In this document: in pieces, positions 31,810 through 44,980 of the stretch
Numbering within the stretch: the stretch's first letter is position 1
How the letters are laid out: the number at the start of each line of letters is the position of its first letter
From: Megaustenia siamemsis
Lineage: Eukaryota > Mollusca > Gastropoda > Stylommatophora > Ariophantidae
Length of the DNA stretch: 64,000 nucleotides
Assembly: GCA_032433765.1 (NCBI GenBank)
Contig: JAVIAB010000092.1
Location: 32,639,034-32,703,033 of the forward strand
Direction: 5' to 3'
The notes under the pieces: generated by a model
Told to the model about the DNA's origin: nothing
Database searches by the model: none
What the model saw: only the letters and a program-made list of their open reading frames with translations
Made by a program: the position numbers and the translations under genes

Positions 31810-33660
31810 CTGCAATCAAGATAGAGGTATATCTCTTCTCAGCCATGTAGGAAAGCTATACGCCAAGATCGTGGAATCTGTGACCAATAATAGAACTATA
31901 GTAAAGCGATTCTCAAATGGGGTTGCGAAACAAAACAGATGATGTACTGACGCTCTACTCACATTAAAACAGCTTACAGAAAAAAACGACAGAATACAAT
32001 CACAATTTACACATAGCTTTCATTGACCAGGAAAAAGCATTCGACAGAGTAAACAGAGAACAACTGTGGGAGATGATAACAACATACGGAGTAAGCCAAC
32101 ATCTAACCAACCTAATTAAAAGTCTCTACATCAACAGCAGCTGCAGGGTCAGAACAGAAGCAGGTTACACTGACCACTTTGGTGTTAGATCTGGTGTAAG
32201 ACAAGGGTACGTACTGTCTCCTCCCCCCCCCCACTGTTTATTACATCATCATCATCATCATCATCATCAAGTACCGGGCCTAGTGGCGTAGGTGATCATG
32301 TCTCTCCACAACTTTCGATCTCGGCAGCTATTTATCATTTCTGTTGTTGACCTTCTGCCAAGCCATTCTCTTAAGCTGTCTGTTCTTTTTTCTCTTTGCT
32401 CCCCTCTATCTCTTCGTCCCTCACTTTTTCCAGTTGTTACAATATATCCAGTTGTTCTATTCTCATTACATGGCCAAAAAATGATGATTGTCTCTTCCTA
32501 ACATTGGAAATTAGCTCTCTTTTTGCTTTGACCTCTCTCAGAACCTCTTCATTACTCTGCTTAGCTGTCCATGGTATTCTCAACATTCTTCTGTAAAACC
32601 ACATTTCTACAGACTCCTGTGGTGTCAGGTCGGGTAATTTTACCTGCTACTGTATGCAGTAAACAGTACAACCTGTGGCTGCCCTGCTGCCTTGCAGGTA
32701 AGCTCGGGAGAGTAAAAGGCTAAGGGTGGGTACCCCGAAGTAAAACAACCCCACTGCCTTGTTGGTGAGACTTTTTAGTCAAAGGCTAGCGGAGCCAACC
32801 GTAAACAAACCGACGGAAGGCAACAGAAAACCACCGTCGTAATTTCTTTGTATAATCATAAATCGTTTATTACATAGATGGACTATATAGCCAACCCATC
32901 AGAGACAGAGGAGATCAACGAGCTTTTATTTGCAGACGATCAGGTACTAATACATGAAACAATAGAAGACCTACAAGAACACTCAAACTCAACAGCTCAG
33001 ACACAAAATACAACATGAAAATCAAAATCAACAAAACAGAAGTCATGAATGTCGCCAAAAATAAACAGGGCATCAACTAACTATAGAAGGCATGCAACTA
33101 AAACAAGTAGAGGAATTCAAATACCTAGGAAGTTTAGAGACAAACGATAATTCTCAAACAGCAGAGATATAATCAAGATGCAACAAAGCTTGTCAAATCA
33201 CTGGACAGTTATCACCACTATTGTCCATCAATGAAATAACTAGAGGCAAAACGAGCACTATACAATACAATCTTCATCCCAACGTTGTGCTACCAATGTC
33301 AGACCTGGACCCTAGATGCAAGAACAATAATAAAAATAACCTCTACTGAGATGAAATGTGTTAGACGAATGACAGGAAACAGTCTGAGAGATAAGATCAG
33401 AAATGAAGAAATGAGAAAAAAGCTAGGAATAGCCCCCGCCTTAGAATATATAAAGAAACGACAGATAAAATGGTTTTGGCCACGTGACATGGCAGAAATA
33501 TCAAAACACAACGTGCACTCAATAAACGTTGCGAGAATACCAGACCCAAGGGTCGACGACGAAACAGATGTATGGATGAAATATTAGAAGCACTAGGAAA
33601 CATAACAGCAGCAGAGGCAAACAGAAGAGCAAAAGACTACAAATTATATCTCCCCTCGAC
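31810..33660 (+). pseudogene. LINE-beta reverse transcriptase, interrupted
   Basis: Before the nested insertion: KLYAKIVES, motif A (FIDQEKAFDRV, at about 32023-32055), SLYINSSCRVRTEAGYTDHF, then motif B (GVRSGVRQGYVLS, to about 32221). After it: LLFADDQVLIHETIEDL (motif C region with FADD, 32925-32970), then scattered pieces (VEEFKYLGSLETNDN), and 33285-33587 MCYQCQTWTLDARTIIKI, EMKCVRRMTGNSLRDKI, YIKKRQIKWFW. The final segment ALGNITAAEANRRAKDYKL is in another frame. Multiple stops make it inactive. It is RTE-like but clearly distinct from LINE-alpha. Confidence 0.85.
32247..32864 (-). mobile_element. Internally deleted LINE-alpha derivative nested in LINE-beta, 11-bp TSD
   Basis: GTTTATTACAT at 32236-32246 recurs at 32865-32875. 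Between them, on the minus strand, a ~245-bp noncoding 5' part (about 32620-32864, starting GATTTATGATTATACAAAGA) is joined directly to the last ~370 bp of LINE-alpha (from GGAGTCTGTAGAAATGTGGT to GGTACTTGATGATGATG). All catalytic motifs are deleted. Because the TSD encloses both parts, the joined molecule inserted as one unit. Confidence 0.88.
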
Positions 33661-33699
33661 GCTGAAAGGCAAGGAGGGAAAGAAGAAGAATGCCACACC

Positions 33700-34471
33700 G
33701 ACTAGTCTTAAAGCTCTAGATTTAAAGTCTGGCTAGAGAGCCAGCAAACACATGAATAACCTTAGTCAACGCGGCGACTCAGACATTCCACTCTACGACA
33801 AGCCACTTTCAAAAGGTTAAGAACCTTGACAATAGACCAGTTCGTCAACCTTGCGCCGTCGCTGGGATCAATAAAGTTAGCGGCAAGTCGGAGGTAGAAA
33901 CTTATCTGCATACTTCAGTAAACTTAAATGTAGCTAACAATCCTGTACAAACGCTCAAGGATTCGTGTAATTAGAGCCCTTAGATTCTTCCTGCTATCAA
34001 AGGTTAAACTGAATGGAGCATTTTAATATCAGCAAATTTAAATAGCCGAGTTGAGTAAAGGGCAATACCATGGAACTAGGAGGTTCATTCAATTCATTGA
34101 GGTTCTGTTTTTATAATGGACGGTTTATTCACTACTTATTGCAGCGGCGCCCATGTTTGTTGTAGGCGGCCAACAGCTTTATTAATGTTTTTGAAAGAGC
34201 TTGGTCTTGTACCGTCCTGTACGCCGTCATTGCTTTATGTATACGTGCGCGAGATCTTACAGACACACGAACACTCAAAAAAAGGATTTCATAATATTAT
34301 ATATGCACAAACAAAGCTACTTTATCGTTTAAGATGCACGGATTTTCTACTTACTTATTCTTTGCTATTCCTTTTCTATTCTATCATGTATATGAAGCAT
34401 AAATAATAGCTCTCCGACCGTTCTGTTTTCTGCCATCTCTTCTAATCTTCTTCAGCAGTTATTCAACTTTG

Positions 34472-34475
<4 letters not shown>
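33700..34475. other. No gene seen
   Basis: Frames of about 70-100 residues lack motifs. No repeats or RNA genes. Confidence 0.4.

Positions 34476-34477
<2 letters not shown>

Positions 34478-34527
<50 letters not shown>
34478..34527. repeat. (CT)n microsatellite
   Basis: About 50 bp of pure CT. Confidence 0.97.
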
Positions 34528-34529
<2 letters not shown>

Positions 34530-34946
34530 ACCTCCATTTGTTTTTGCTGTTTCCACTTTCCCTATGGGTTCCAAAATGCGTGCTTCTCTATTATACTTTC
34601 AGTTGGCTTTCGAACAGTGTTCTCTGTTTATTACCGCCGTTCTATCACATCTCCCACTGCGGGTTGATTTGTTCACTGCCACAGTCCAACATCTCTAATG
34701 ATGTTCGATATCTGATCTAAAGTCTCCACAAGCAGTTCTAATAGTTTGAAACTAGCTGGAGATTATGAACTGATGAAGGGAAGTGCCATCAGTAAGTTCT
34801 CCCTCATTTCATTATTTTGGCTTATATTTAAAAATAACACAAATAGAAATGTAGATGGTCATAACGACTGTTCATAGTTGGTGTAGGGGAGTGAATGTCT
34901 TGACAGGGGCAACTAGCGAGCAATGGAGTTTGTTTTCTAAGTTAAT
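34528..34946. other. No gene seen
   Basis: Unique sequence between the (CT)n run and a LINE-alpha tail copy. Confidence 0.4.
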
Positions 34947-34952
34947 ATATGC

Positions 34953-35238
34953 CTCTGAAAGAAGCCATAGCAAAAAGAGAGCTAATTTCCAGTATTAGGA
35001 AGAAACAATCATCATTTTTTGGCCATGTAATGAGAAGAGAACAGCTGGAATATATTGTAGCAACTGGGAAAATTGAGGGACGAAGAGATAGAGGAAAGCA
35101 AAGAGAAAAAATACCAGGCAGCTTAAGAGAATGGCTTTGCAAAAGGTCAACAACAGAAATGATAAATAACTGTCGAGATAGAAAATTGTGGAGAGACATG
35201 ATCACCTACGCCAGCAGGCCTGGTACTTGATGATGATG
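34953..35238 (+). mobile_element. LINE-alpha 3' fragment
   Basis: Encodes KRELISSIRKKQSSFFGHVM, then [20 protein letters not shown] and [20 protein letters not shown], ending GGTACTTGATGATGATGAT. ATATGC occurs at both edges (34947-34952, 35239-35244), possibly a short TSD. It retains FGHVMRR where the copy at 11309 has FVYVMRR, so it is closer to the presumed consensus. Confidence 0.88.
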
Positions 35239-35744
35239 ATATGCTGAGATCGCAAAGCCCAAATTTATTTCACTAACTTGGTAAGTGGTTATCGGTTGAA
35301 GTAAACAAACATAGTCACGTGTTCTTTGCCATCAAAGAGCGGACGAGATATTAACTTCTGATCACAGCCTAGTGAGTTTCTTCTACTTTATTGCTATTTC
35401 TTATTCTAGTTAGAAATTATTTTATTTTAGATACTCTATTATTAGTTCGCTATATAGAGCTAATTTTATTTACATACATATCTCTGTGTGTGTCTGTGTG
35501 TGTGTGTTGTTTGTTTGTTCATGCTGAAGGTCAATTGAGCCGAAACGTCCTTCTGATTTGTGGCGTCCATTTATTACGTAAAGCCTTAACAATACCATTA
35601 TTTAATATTTTTGTTACTTTCTCTTTCTCTTCTACTATCCATTCCGGTGACAGATTCGAGAGATACAAGAAGCTGTGACACTGGCAGTGAGATGAGACGG
35701 AGAACATCTGATAATTATAACAAGTAAAAAGTAAGTCAAGGTTC
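35239..35744. other. No gene; hammerhead-like motif at 35523-35550
   Basis: CTGAAGGTCAATTGAGCCGAAACGTCC has the box order CTGA..-stem-loop (GG-TCAA/TTGA-CC)-GAAAC. It resembles the motif at 4336 and may mark a degraded Penelope-like or related element. No reverse transcriptase is seen nearby. Confidence 0.3.
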
Positions 35745-36003
35745 CCTACACGTCTTGCCAAGCGTATGAGAAATATGGTGTTAGTGACCATATTTTTCTA
35801 TGACCACGGCACATTTTTGGGTTATGTGGTCGGTATTACGCCAGGCAGCTTTTACTTATCAGAAAAATCTCTGGTGCCAATTTTAGAGACTGTGAACACC
35901 GGAGCTTTGCAGGCCCGAAATAAAATTCGCCACTTCTAGGGAAGAAACCCAGACCCTTCTGATCAGGAAGCGAGCACACTAACCACTCAACCACCGAGGC
36001 TTC
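35745..36003 (-). mobile_element. SINE-A' (different tRNA head, same core and tail as SINE-A)
   Basis: On the minus strand: head GAAGCCTCGGTGGTTGAGTG with GTTAG, and B-box-like GGGTTTCTTCCC. Then a core TGGCACCAGAGATTTTTCTG followed by AAGTAAAAGC, parallel to SINE-A GGGTACCGAATTTTTTCTGG. Then the shared tail (TAATACCGACCACAT, GGTCACTAACACCATAT). The head is Ser/Leu-like rather than the SINE-A type. No clear TSD. Confidence 0.8.
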
Positions 36004-36030
36004 AACTGTAACAAGGGAAGTCATTACACC

Positions 36031-36065
36031 ATCATCATCGTCAACTTTCAAGTGCCGTCAAACGT
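36031..36065 (-). mobile_element. LINE tail-like scrap
   Basis: On the minus strand GACGGCACTTGAAAGTTGAC then GATGATGATGG resembles the shared GGYACTTGATGATGATG end of LINE-alpha-type elements, with an insertion. It is very short. Confidence 0.35.
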
Positions 36066-36765
36066 CACACTGAGCTCCCAGAACAATTTGCCTCAGTTCC
36101 TGCTCTGGGAGAGCTTCTCATTCTCAATGAGGGAGTCCACGAATGCTGTTCTCACTCTTCTTGTATGTGTTTTTCTTTTTGTCCCACGGAGTCAGCCTAT
36201 TTGTTCCTTTTCTTTCCAATTTGAGTGTTTGCATTATGATTCTCTTGTTATTTCTAGGCCAGTAAGTACTTCCAACGCGCTGTAACATTACCTGTCTACC
36301 ACAGTTGAACAACTACGCGGGCTCAAACGTTTTTCAAAGGACAGGCCCCATGATAGTCACAAGGAAGTTCCAATAGTTTAATATTTGTTATGTCATATTA
36401 TGTAAAGAAAAGAATAAACTTGTTGACAGTAAATGTGGAGAAGATAGTCTCTTAATTTCATTCACACAAGAGAAAAGGGATGAACCTCACCAACAACAAC
36501 AACAAAATAGTGAAGAAGTCATGGAGAAATGTGTGTTCAGCGTTAGACACTTTGACTCCGTACCTGGTGTTATTGTGTTAATGTCCCTGATAGAGGAATC
36601 AGAGCTCTTAGCGATGTGAAACATTGACAATGAATACAAGATTCTATGTGTAGGATCGTTAATTGTCAGACTGTCCGCGGATCCACTCACTTGAGAAGAG
36701 AAAAATTTGAATAGAAATGAGTCAATCAGGGTAGAGCATTCATCAAGGACAGATTCTTATAACCC
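36066..36765. other. No gene seen
   Basis: Small frames only. No recognised structure. Confidence 0.4.
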
Positions 36766-36843
36766 AGGATTCAGGAACAGTGGAGTAACTCCAGTCAGGT
36801 ACAGTGGAGTAACTCCAGTCAGGTACAGTGGAGTAACTCCAGT
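36766..36843. repeat. 24-bp repeat, 3 copies
   Basis: ACAGTGGAGTAACTCCAGTC plus AGGT. Each unit contains the hairpin TGGAGT-A-ACTCCA. Confidence 0.9.
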
Positions 36844-37040
36844 ATCGTAGAAGTAGTGCTAATTATGCCCAAAAGGACAGTCGTTTGTGTTAGAAAATCT
36901 AAATTCGATGGTGACGTCATGCCAACCAATATTTCAGTGGTTGAAATTGTGACGTCTAAAAAAAAGTATACAGGACTGAGTATCAGTTAGAGATTAATTT
37001 ATGGATTCCAAGACAAATAGTTATTTTAATAGTAATGAAA

Positions 37041-37107
37041 ACGTTATAAAAGAAGCCAAAGCAAAAATAGAGTTAAATTCCAATATTAGGAAGAAACAAT
37101 CATCCTA
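37041..37107 (+). mobile_element. LINE-alpha internal scrap
   Basis: GTTATAAAAGAAGCCAAAGC then AGTTAAATTCCAATATTAGGAAGAAACAATCATC matches 12585-12645 and 34960-35015. Both ends are lost. Confidence 0.75.
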
Positions 37108-37545
37108 CAAGGGAACTTAGAAATACCCCCAGACATGGCATTAGGCCGAAGGGCGTCAGCTCACTGACCGCTGGATCCATAACAACAATAAGAAAGCTAA
37201 CAACGCATAACAATTCATGGATGTTGGAAGTTTCAACGTAAAGGTTACGATTGCTTCAACCCCAAACAGAAATATGAAATTAGTTCTCATAAACAGTGAC
37301 ATGCAGAAGTATCATCGACGTGGTTAGCACAACGTCATGCAGTCCACTACCCCATATACAATAGATTTTCCCATGTTTGACGCATCTGGGAGATGAACAT
37401 TCGCATCAGCTGCCCAGCACGCAGACCGTAACATCATCAATCACAATTCAGACGAGGTAATCACCGACTGTGACTGACTACATAGAAGTGTTAGTAACCT
37501 GAAATGATAGAAAAGAAATGAGTGGGGGGTGGAGAGTGACTGTGT
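37108..37545. other. No gene seen
   Basis: Unique sequence. Nothing recognised. Confidence 0.4.
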
Positions 37546-37900
37546 ACGTGTACATATTGGAGTGAAGATGGACAGAAATATGTACATCTTGAGAAGTGAT
37601 GATGTACAGAAATGTGTACATGTTGGAGTGAAGATGGACAGAAATATGTACATCTTGAAGTGATGATGTACAGAAATGTGTACATGTTGGAGTTAAGAAG
37701 GACAGAAATGTGTAGATCTTGGAGTGAAATTGGATAGAAATGTGTACATGCTGGAGTGAAGTTTGACAGAAATATGTATATGCTGGAGTGAGGAAGGACG
37801 GAAACATGTACATGTATATGCTGTAGTGAGGAAGGACAGAAACATGTACATGTATATGCAGGAGTGGAGAGGGACAGAAATGTGTACATGTAAATGTTGC
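37546..37900. repeat. Degenerate ~30-35-bp tandem repeat
   Basis: Irregular units combining GTGTACATGTTGGAGTGAAG and GGACAGAAAT. Unit length varies, with insertions of ATGATGTACAG or CATGTATATGC. Minus-strand frames up to 190 residues (THFCTSSL type) run through it and are not called. Confidence 0.85.
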
Positions 37901-38184
37901 TCAGGGATGTCTTACCTGAAACTCCAGCCCATGTCTCTCTCTGCAGTAATCCTTTAATCTTGGGTATACTTTTTCCATAAGGTTGTTTCTCTCCAGGGTT
38001 GTGTCTGAAAAAGTGAAGCAAGCAAGAGTCATATTTTCTTAGACAAAACAGATATTCATGCACATCTTATTTGGCCGACAGATATAATAAATAATAGAAC
38101 AAACAATTAATTTGGTGGATGAATAATCTTGAATTAAAGCACCACATTTACATCGATAGATTAAGATAAAAGCATTAATATGAG
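37901..38184. other. No gene seen
   Basis: Short unique segment before SINE-A. Confidence 0.4.
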
Positions 38185-38432
38185 TTTTTTTTTTAAGTAA
38201 AGAGCCCCGTCTCGCCAAGTAGCGTATAGGGGATTAGGCATTAGTGACCATAATTTTATAAACCTTCGACACATGATTTGTGGGGTAATGTGGTCAGTAT
38301 TACGTCCGTACCGCTTTACTTTCCCAGAAAAAATATTCGGGTCGCATTTAAGGCTGGGTGAACCCGGAAGCCAATGATTAGGATCGAACCCGACCTCTTG
38401 TCCTTTCCAATTCACTAACCACTGAGTTAATT
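38185..38432 (-). mobile_element. SINE-A abutting the giant satellite, head truncated
   Basis: Tail, core and B box (GGTTCGATCC) are present on the minus strand. The A box survives only as AACTCAGTGGTTAG, and the first bases (GGAGCCGCGATAG) are missing where the 57-bp array begins. Either the array invaded the SINE or the copy was 5'-truncated. Confidence 0.85.
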
Positions 38433-41400
38433 AACATGAGTGGACGAGCAACAATACATTGATGTATTAGTGGATGAAGATAAAGACATTAAATGAGTGG
38501 ACGAGCAACAATACATTGATGTATTAGTGGATGAAGATAAAGACATTAAATGAGTGGACGAGCAACAATACATTGATGTATTAGTGGATGAAGATAAAGA
38601 CATTAAATGAGTGGACGAGCAACAATACATTGATGTATTAGTGGATGAAGATAAAGACATTAAATGAGTGGACGAGCAACAATACATTGATGTATTAGTG
38701 GATGAAGATAAAGACATTAAATGAGTGGACGAGCAACAATACATTGATGTATTAGTGGATGAAGATAAAGACATTAAATGAGTGGACGAGCAACAATACA
38801 TTGATGTATTAGTGGATGAAGATAAAGACATTAAATGAGTGGACGAGCAACAATACATTGATGTATTAGTGGATGAAGATAAAGACATTAAATGAGTGGA
38901 CGAGCAACAATACATTGATGTATTAGTGGATGAAGATAAAGACATTAAATGAGTGAACGAGCAACAATACATTGATGTATTAGTGGATGAAGATAAAGAC
39001 ATTAAATGAGTGAACGAGCAACAATACATTGATGTATTAGTGGATGAAGATAAAGACATTAAATGAGTGGACGAGCAACAATACATTGATGTATTAGTGG
39101 ATGAAGATAAAGACATTAAATGAGTGGACGAGCAACAATACATTGATGTATTAGTGGATGAAGATAAAGACATTAAATGAGTGGACGAGCAACAATACAT
39201 TGATGTATTAGTGGATGAAGATAAAGACATTAAATGAGTGGACGAGCAACAATACATTGATGTATTAGTGGATGAAGATAAAGACATTAAATGAGTGAAC
39301 GAGCAACAATACATTGATGTATTAGTGGATGAAGATAAAGACATTAAATGAGTGAACGAGCAACAATACATTGATGTATTAGTGGATGAAGATAAAGACA
39401 TTAAATGAGTGGACGAGCAACAATACATTGATGTATTAGTGGATGAAGATAAAGACATTAAATGAGTGGACGAGCAACAATACATTGATGTATTAGTGGA
39501 TGAAGATAAAGACATTAAATGAGTGGACGAGCAACAATACATTGATGTATTAGTGGATGAAGATAAAGACATTAAATGAGTGGACGAGCAACAATACATT
39601 GATGTATTAGTGGATGAAGATAAAGACATTAAATGATTGTTCGAGCAACAATACATTGATGTATTAGTGGATGAAGATAAAGACATTAAATGAGTGGACG
39701 AGCAACAATACATTGATGTATTAGTGGATGAAGATAAAGACATTAAATGAGTGGACGAGCAACAATACATTGATGTATTAGTGGATGAAGATAAAGACAT
39801 TAAATGAGTGGACGAGCAACAATACATTGATGTATTAGTGGATGAAGATAAAGACATTAAATGAGTGGACGAGCAACAATACATTGATGTATTAGTGGAT
39901 GAAGATAAAGACATTAAATGAGTGGACGAGCAACAATACATTGATGTATTAGTGGATGAAGATAAAGACATTAAATGAGTGGACGAGCAACAATACATTG
40001 ATGTATTAGTGGATGAAGATAAAGACATTAAATGAGTGGACGAGCAACAATACATTGATGTATTAGTGGATGAAGATAAAGACATTAAATGAGTGGACGA
40101 GCAACAATACATTGATGTATTAGTGGATGAAGATAAAGACATTAAATGAGTGGACGAGCAACAATACATTGATGTATTAGTGGATGAAGATAAAGACATT
40201 AAATGAGTGGACGAGCAACAATACATTGATGTATTAGTGGATGAAGATAAAGACATTAAATGAGTGGACGAGCAACAATACATTGATGTATTAGTGGATG
40301 AAGATAAAGACATTAAATGAGTGGACGAGCAACAATACATTGATGTATTAGTGGATGAAGATAAAGACATTAAATGAGTGGACGAGCAACAATACATTGA
40401 TGTATTAGTGGATGAAGATAAAGACATTAAATGAGTGGACGAGCAACAATACATTGATGTATTAGTGGATGAAGATAAAGACATTAAATGAGTGGACGAG
40501 CAACAATACATTGATGTATTAGTGGATGAAGATAAAGACATTAAATGAGTGGACGAGCAACAATACATTGATGTATTAGTGGATGAAGATAAAGACATTA
40601 AATGAGTGGACGAGCAACAATACATTGATGTATTAGTGGATGAAGATAAAGACATTAAATGAGTGGACGAGCAACAATACATTGATGTATTAGTGGATGA
40701 AGATAAAGACATTAAATGAGTGGACGAGCAACAATACATTGATGTATTAGTGGATGAAGATAAAGACATTAAATGAGTGGACGAGCAACAATATATTGAT
40801 GTATTAGTGGATGAAGATAAAGACATTAAATGAGTGGACGAGCAACAATACATTGATGTATTAGTGGATGAAGATAAAGACATTAAATTAGTGGACGAGC
40901 AACAATACATTGATGTATTAGTGGATGAAGATAAAGACATTAAATGAGTGGACGAGCAACAATACATTGATGTATTAGTGGATGAAGATAAAGACATTAA
41001 ATGAGTGGACGAGCAACAATACATTGATGTATTAGTGGATGAAGATAAAGACATTAAATGAGTGGACGAGCAACAATACGTTGATGTATTAGTGGATGAA
41101 GATAAAGACATTAAATGAGTGAACGAGCAACAATACATTGATGTATTAGTGGATGAAGATAAAGACATTAAATGAGTGAACGAGCAACAATACATTGATG
41201 TATTAGTGGATGAAGATAAAGACATTAAATGAGTGGACGAGCAACAATACATTGATGTATTAGTGGATGAAGATAAAGACATTAAATGAGTGGACGAGCA
41301 ACAATACATTGATGTATTAGTGGATGAAGATAAAGACATTAAATGAGTGGACGAGCAACAATACATTGATGTATTAGTGGATGAAGATAAAGACATTAAA

Positions 41401-44400
41401 TGAGTGGACGAGCAACAATACATTGATGTATTAGTGGATGAAGATAAAGACATTAAATGAGTGGACGAGCAACAATACATTGATGTATTAGTGGATGAAG
41501 ATAAAGACATTAAATGAGTGAACGAGCAACAATACATTGATGTATTAGTGGATGAAGATAAAGACATTAAATGAGTGAACGAGCAACAATACATTGATGT
41601 ATTAGTGGATGAAGATAAAGACATTAAATGAGTGGACGAGCAACAATACATTGATGTATTAGTGGATGAAGATAAAGACATTAAATTAGTGGACGAGCAA
41701 CAATACATTGATGTATTAGTGGATGAAGATAAAGACATTAAATGAGTGAACGAGCAACAATACATTGATGTATTAGTGGATGAAGATAAAGACATTAAAT
41801 GAGTGGACGAGCAACAATACATTGATGTATTAGTGGATGAAGATAAAGACATTAAATGATTGTTCGAGCAACAATACATTGATGTATTAGTGGATGAAGA
41901 TAAAGACATTAAATGAGTGGACGAGCAACAATACATTGATGTATTAGTGGATGAAGATAAAGACATTAAATGAGTGAACGAGCAACAATACATTGATGTA
42001 TTAGTGGATGAAGATAAAGACATTAAATGAGTGGACGAGCAACAATACATTGATGTATTAGTGGATGAAGATAAAGACATTAAATGAGTGGACGAGCAAC
42101 AATACATTGATGTATTAGTGGATGAAGATAAAGACATTAAATGAGTGGACGAGCAACAATACATTGATGTATTAGTGGATGAAGATAAAGACATTAAATG
42201 AGTGGACGAGCAACAATACATTGATGTATTAGTGGATGAAGATAAAGACATTAAATGAGTGGACGAGCAACAATACATTGATGTATTAGTGGATGAAGAT
42301 AAAGACATTAAATGAGTGGACGAGCAACAATACATTGATGTATTAGTGGATGAAGATAAAGACATTAAATGAGTGGACGAGCAACAATACATTGATGTAT
42401 TAGTGGATGAAGATAAAGACATTAAATGAGTGGACGAGCAACAATACATTGATGTATTAGTGGATGAAGATAAAGACATTAAATGAGTGGACGAGCAACA
42501 ATACATTGATGTATTAGTGGATGAAGATAAAGACATTAAATGAGTGGACGAGCAACAATACATTGATGTATTAGTGGATGAAGATAAAGACATTAAATGA
42601 GTGGACGAGCAACAATACATTGATGTATTAGTGGATGAAGATAAAGACATTAAATGAGTGGACGAGCAACAATACATTGATGTATTAGTGGATGAAGATA
42701 AAGACATTAAATGAGTGGACGAGCAACAATACATTGATGTATTAGTGGATGAAGATAAAGACATTAAATGAGTGGACGAGCAACAATACATTGATGTATT
42801 AGTGGATGAAGATAAAGACATTAAATGAGTGGACGAGCAACAATACATTGATGTATTAGTGGATGAAGATAAAGACATTAAATGAGTGGACGAGCAACAA
42901 TACATTGATGTATTAGTGGATGAAGATAAAGACATTAAATGAGTGGACGAGCAACAATATATTGATGTATTAGTGGATGAAGATAAAGACATTAAATGAG
43001 TGGACGAGCAACAATACATTGATGTATTAGTGGATGAAGATAAAGACATTAAATTAGTGGACGAGCAACAATACATTGATGTATTAGTGGATGAAGATAA
43101 AGACATTAAATGAGTGGACGAGCAACAATACATTGATGTATTAGTGGATGAAGATAAAGACATTAAATGAGTGGACGAGCAACAATACATTGATGTATTA
43201 GTGGATGAAGATAAAGACATTAAATGAGTGGACGAGCAACAATACATTGATGTATTAGTGGATGAAGATAAAGACATTAAATGAGTGGACGAGCAACAAT
43301 ACATTGATGTATTAGTGGATGAAGATAAAGACATTAAATGAGTGGACGAGCAACAATACATTGATGTATTAGTGGATGAAGATAAAGACATTAAATGAGT
43401 GGACGAGCAACAATACATTGATGTATTAGTGGATGAAGATAAAGACATTAAATGAGTGGACGAGCAACAATACATTGATGTATTAGTGGATGAAGATAAA
43501 GACATTAAATGAGTGGACGAGCAACAATACATTGATGTATTAGTGGATGAAGATAAAGACATTAAATGAGTGGACGAGCAACAATACATTGATGTATTAG
43601 TGGATGAAGATAAAGACATTAAATGAGTGGACGAGCAACAATACATTGATGTATTAGTGGATGAAGATAAAGACATTAAATGAGTGGACGAGCAACAATA
43701 CATTGATGTATTAGTGGATGAAGATAAAGACATTAAATGAGTGGACGAGCAACAATACATTGATGTATTAGTGGATGAAGATAAAGACATTAAATGAGTG
43801 GACGAGCAAAAATACATTGATGTATTAGTGGATGAAGATAAAGACATTAAATGAGTGGACGAGCAAAAATACATTGATGTATTAGTGGATGAAGATAAAG
43901 ACATTAAATGAGTGGACGAGCAACAATACATTGATGTATTAGTGGATGAAGATAAAGACATTAAATGAGTGAACGAGCAACAATACATTGATGTATTAGT
44001 GGATGAAGATAAAGACATTAAATGAGTGGACGAGCAACAATACATTGATGTATTAGTGGATGAAGATAAAGACATTAAATGAGTGAACGAGCAACAATAC
44101 ATTGATGTATTAGTGGATGAAGATAAAGACATTAAATGAGTGGACGAGCAACAATACATTGATGTATTAGTGGATGAAGATAAAGACATTAAATGAGTGG
44201 ACGAGCAACAATACATTGATGTATTAGTGGATGAAGATAAAGACATTAAATGAGTGGACGAGCAACAATACATTGATGTATTAGTGGATGAAGATAAAGA
44301 CATTAAATGAGTGGACGAGCAACAATACATTGATGTATTAGTGGATGAAGATAAAGACATTAAATGAGTGAACGAGCAACAATACATTGATGTATTAGTG

Positions 44401-44980
44401 GATGAAGATAAAGACATTAAATGAGTGGAGGAGCAACAATACATTGATGTATTAGTGGATGAAGATAAAGACATTAAATGAGTGAACGAGCAACAATACA
44501 TTGATGTATTAGTGGATGAAGATAAAGACATTAAATGAGTGGACGAGCAACAATACATTGATGTATTAGTGGATGAAGATAAAGACATTAAATGAGTGGA
44601 CGAGCAACAATACATTGATGTATTAGTGGATGAAGATAAAGACATTAAATGAGTGGACGAGCAACAATACATTGATGTATTAGTGGATGAAGATAAAGAC
44701 ATTAAATGAGTGGACGAGCAACAATACATTGATGTATTAGTGGATGAAGATAAAGACATTAAATGAGTGAACGAGCAACAATACATTGATGTATTAGTGG
44801 ATGAAGATAAAGACATTAAATGAGTGAACGAGCAAAAATACATTGATGTATTAGTGGATGAAGATAAAGACATTAAATGAGTGAACGAGCAAAAATACAT
44901 TGATGTATTAGTGGATGAAGATAAAGACATTAAATGAGTGAACGAGCAACAATACATTGATGTATTAGTGGATGAAGATA
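38433..44980. repeat. 57-bp satellite, about 115 copies
   Basis: Unit ATGAGTGGACGAGCAACAAT then ACATTGATGTATTAGTGGAT then GAAGATAAAGACATTAA. Copies are nearly identical; variants are mainly GTGAACG, AAATTAG, GATTGTTCG and AATATATTG. Each unit has the dyad AATACAT-TG-ATGTATT. The unit is 19 codons without a stop on the minus strand, so a 2199-residue frame spans the array. I do not regard it as a gene. Confidence 0.97.

Larger units (their letters stand above)
31796..33688 (+). mobile_element. LINE-beta, 5'-truncated, split by a nested LINE-alpha derivative
   Basis: Starts in the reverse transcriptase (RGISLLSHVGKLYAKIVES) and ends in AAAGAAGAAG. AATGCTACACC at 31785-31795 and AATGCCACACC at 33689-33699 look like an 11-bp TSD with one mismatch. 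The GAA-type tail agrees with the other LINE-beta end at 51041. The nested element occupies 32247-32864. Confidence 0.82.
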
